Positions 62,263-64,000 of a DNA stretch of 64,000 bases are shown here, one piece after another (the first letter of the stretch is position 1; every line of letters begins with the position of its first letter). The notes below the pieces were generated by a model. The model worked only from the letters and a program-made list of their open reading frames with translations, did no database searches and was not told the DNA's origin. The position numbers and the translations under genes are program-made. This stretch comes from Carpediemonas membranifera (lineage: Eukaryota > Fornicata): NCBI GenBank assembly GCA_019828565.1, contig JAHDYR010000050.1:59613-123612 (forward strand), read 5' to 3'.

Positions 62263-63430
62263 TTACTCAGTCCTCACCCTCTTACCACTTGTCTCGATCT
62301 CTGAATCATCCTCTATTGTGTTGTCCGCATGCTTCTGCTTTTCGGGCGACTCATGGGTCACCGCCGCGGTTTGTCCGAGACCAAATGCCATTCTTGCAAA
62401 CGCCATAAGGTCTGGCGGGAATGTACTGCTTGTCGTCAGAGCATTGTAGATCTCAGGACGGATATCTTTCGCCGTTGAGTAAACCATGCACAGATGACTG
62501 TGAACAATGAGGGTGCTCAAGCCCCTGACTGTATCGTTATCCTTCGGGATCATTCGGTTCTTCAGCAAGGAAGTGAAGTCGGCGAAGTGGATGATGATGA
62601 CACCAATGATGTTGTGGAACTTTGACATCATGCTTTCTGTCTCACCCATCAGTTTCAGACGCTCCACAACGTTGTTGTAGAAGGGGGTCTTCGTTATGTT
62701 AAGGCGTGTGGAAAGTGCACCTTGCTTGTTCGCCTGGACAAAGATCCTCTGCTGCTGAAGAGCCACTGAGAGCAGGGCGTCGCTGGGGGCCACGTTTTCG
62801 TTATACTTAATCTTCTGGCTTGACAAACAGTCGTAGAGACAAAGCTGGTAAGCAATCCAGGCCCGAATAACTCGGACGTTGTTCTCCTGGAATGAGTGTT
62901 CCAGCTCGTGAAGGGTCGACTCACTGGCGTTGAAACCATCCATCCCAGAGATATCGATGGTAATGGCAGAGTTTTTCGGCACGCTGCGAATCCACGTTTC
63001 AAGGCTTGTCTCTTCCTGGCGGCTGAGGTTCTTGAGTGGTACGATGACCTGCTGTTGTGTCGGGGCAGGCGTACCAGCGCGTCGCGGCGCCAGCTGTCCC
63101 ACTTCTTTGTCTGCACCTTCTTCTTCGCAGACTTGGTGGTCTTGGGCTGAAGCTTGGATGCAGGCTTGGCGGTTTCTCCTACCGCGACAGGCACATCTTC
63201 AATGGGCTCTTGGGGAATCTCCGCCAGGAGATCTAGCTCTTCATGATAGACGGGCTGTCGGCGAAGAGATCGCGCAAGAAACGGTCGAATGCTCTGTCAA
63301 ACTCACCAGAAATGACCGCGGCGATATTTCGGGCCTGTCTGTTGTTTCTTTCTGATGGGACAGCGCCACAAGTAAGCTCAATAGCAGCAATAAGCTGCTG
63401 CAAATGCAGTTCTGACTCCAGAGTGTCCAT
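62263..63430 (-). pseudogene. Tandem-family gene, unit 2, additional frameshift
   Basis: This is the same gene as unit 1. One base is missing near 63240, so the N-terminal frame ends SPSIMKS-stop instead of continuing ELDLLAEIP. The 279-codon distal frame (63102-62263) is identical in protein to unit 1. Unit 2 is therefore more damaged than unit 1 in the first part only. Confidence 0.6.
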
Positions 63431-63615
63431 TGCTGCATAAGCTGCACATGAATCCAGCCTGGTCGATTCCTTCACGCGGCAGACAAGAAGAGAGACGTGC
63501 CAGGCATGGCACTCTCTCTGGCAATGGCAAGTCTTCAACGGGAAGCCGCGAACGCCTCGTTGATCTGTCTTGGCATTTGTTGAGGACAACACAGCTGTAA
63601 ACGACAATAAGATGA

Positions 63616-64000
63616 AACAGAAGTAGCAAGCAATGTTTAATAACGTATGAACAGTCCTTTTGATGTTGTTTAGTGATTTTTGTGCATTAACGACCGAGAA
63701 CAGTGGAGTGCAACGCAGATGTTGGTTATTGATGGTAGATGGCGCGCTTTTGACGACAGCTGGTTGCTTTTGCAGTATAAAGAACCGCATAGCTGCCACT
63801 AGTTCCTTCCAATAATGCTTTCCCGCCATTTTGAGGTTGGAATGAAATTCCAAGCACCGTGCACTTTATGTAATTGCCCAATATCAACGCCACCCCCGCC
63901 CCCAGCGCCTCCACGCCCCACGCCAACGCCACCTCCGCCCCCTGGCGCTCAGTTCAGGAGATGTCCGGTCGATAAAGCCATAAACTGCACGGATCCACAA
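63616..64000 (-). repeat. Tandem unit 3, downstream flank only (cut by window)
   Basis: It matches 59991-60375 (and 61804-62188), with one additional T in GATTTTTGTGC and one additional A in GATAAAGCC. Its gene lies beyond the right edge. Confidence 0.9.

Larger units (their letters stand above)
59991..64000 (-). repeat. Tandem repeat, period about 1813 bp, continues beyond window
   Basis: Unit 1 is 59991-61803, unit 2 is 61804-63615 and unit 3 starts at 63616 and is cut by the window edge. Units 1 and 2 are identical by eye except for single-base changes, including a lost T near 63240 and an additional T near 63679 in the next unit. Each unit has one minus-strand gene and about 450 bases of flank with BamHI-like GGATCC and a GGCGGAGGTGGCG run. 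Confidence 0.95.

Overview
The window looks like repeat-rich nuclear DNA of a eukaryotic microbe. There are no rRNA or tRNA genes, no bacterial operons and no ordinary housekeeping genes. It holds chromodomain Ty3/gypsy retrotransposons, a long LINE-like element with a TTTC tail, and an accessory block of eukaryotic or large-DNA-virus-like genes (SET, OTU-like, protein kinase, HEPN-like, chromo-like). The host cannot be named from sequence alone; an early-diverging fungus or a protist would fit, and parts of the accessory block could be a giant transposon or an integrated large DNA virus.

Layout. (1) 1-4.7 kb: decayed genes, namely a zinc-ribbon remnant, a frameshifted paralogue of the 509-residue protein at 48.4-49.9 kb, and a frameshifted paralogue of the transposase-like protein at 36.2-38.6 kb. 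(2) 4.7-7.2 kb: two foldback repeats and gag/RNase H scraps of gypsy elements. (3) 7.2-18.4 kb: gypsy element A on the minus strand, with two younger gypsy elements inserted 61 bp apart in its integrase gene. Element B (8083-11364) is a non-autonomous deletion derivative with 127-bp LTRs and a 5-bp target duplication. Element C (11431-15857) is complete, with 129/130-bp LTRs and one open 1324-codon gag-pol. (4) 18.4-20.2 kb: the 3' half of gypsy element E, from a different lineage. (5) 20.2-35.0 kb: gypsy element D, split in its protease by a 10.6-kb LINE-like element (23221-33849) flanked by an 18-bp target duplication.

(6) 35-64 kb: the accessory block. It has a near-complete transposase-like gene (36.2-38.6 kb), a mosaic of duplicated flanks (38.7-39.8 kb) and a tandem array of eight complete or partial copies of a HEPN-like, zinc-finger gene with a 1.23-kb period (39.8-48.3 kb). 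Then come the 509-residue protein, a split gene of the family that recurs at 60-64 kb, a SET protein, a chromo-like protein, a 670-residue OTU-like protease, a protein with a possible recombinase-type N-terminal domain, and a protein kinase. A second tandem array (1.81-kb period) runs off the right edge.

Together the non-retrotransposon genes look like cargo of one mobile or viral lineage. They recur as paralogues on both sides of the retrotransposon nest, lack visible introns, are amplified in tandem, and combine a transposase-like protein with chromatin, ubiquitin, kinase and RNase-like functions. The HEPN-like protein and the kinase end in a similar cysteine module, which suggests they belong to one system. 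That link is inference; the ORFs, repeats, target duplications and motifs are read directly from the sequence.
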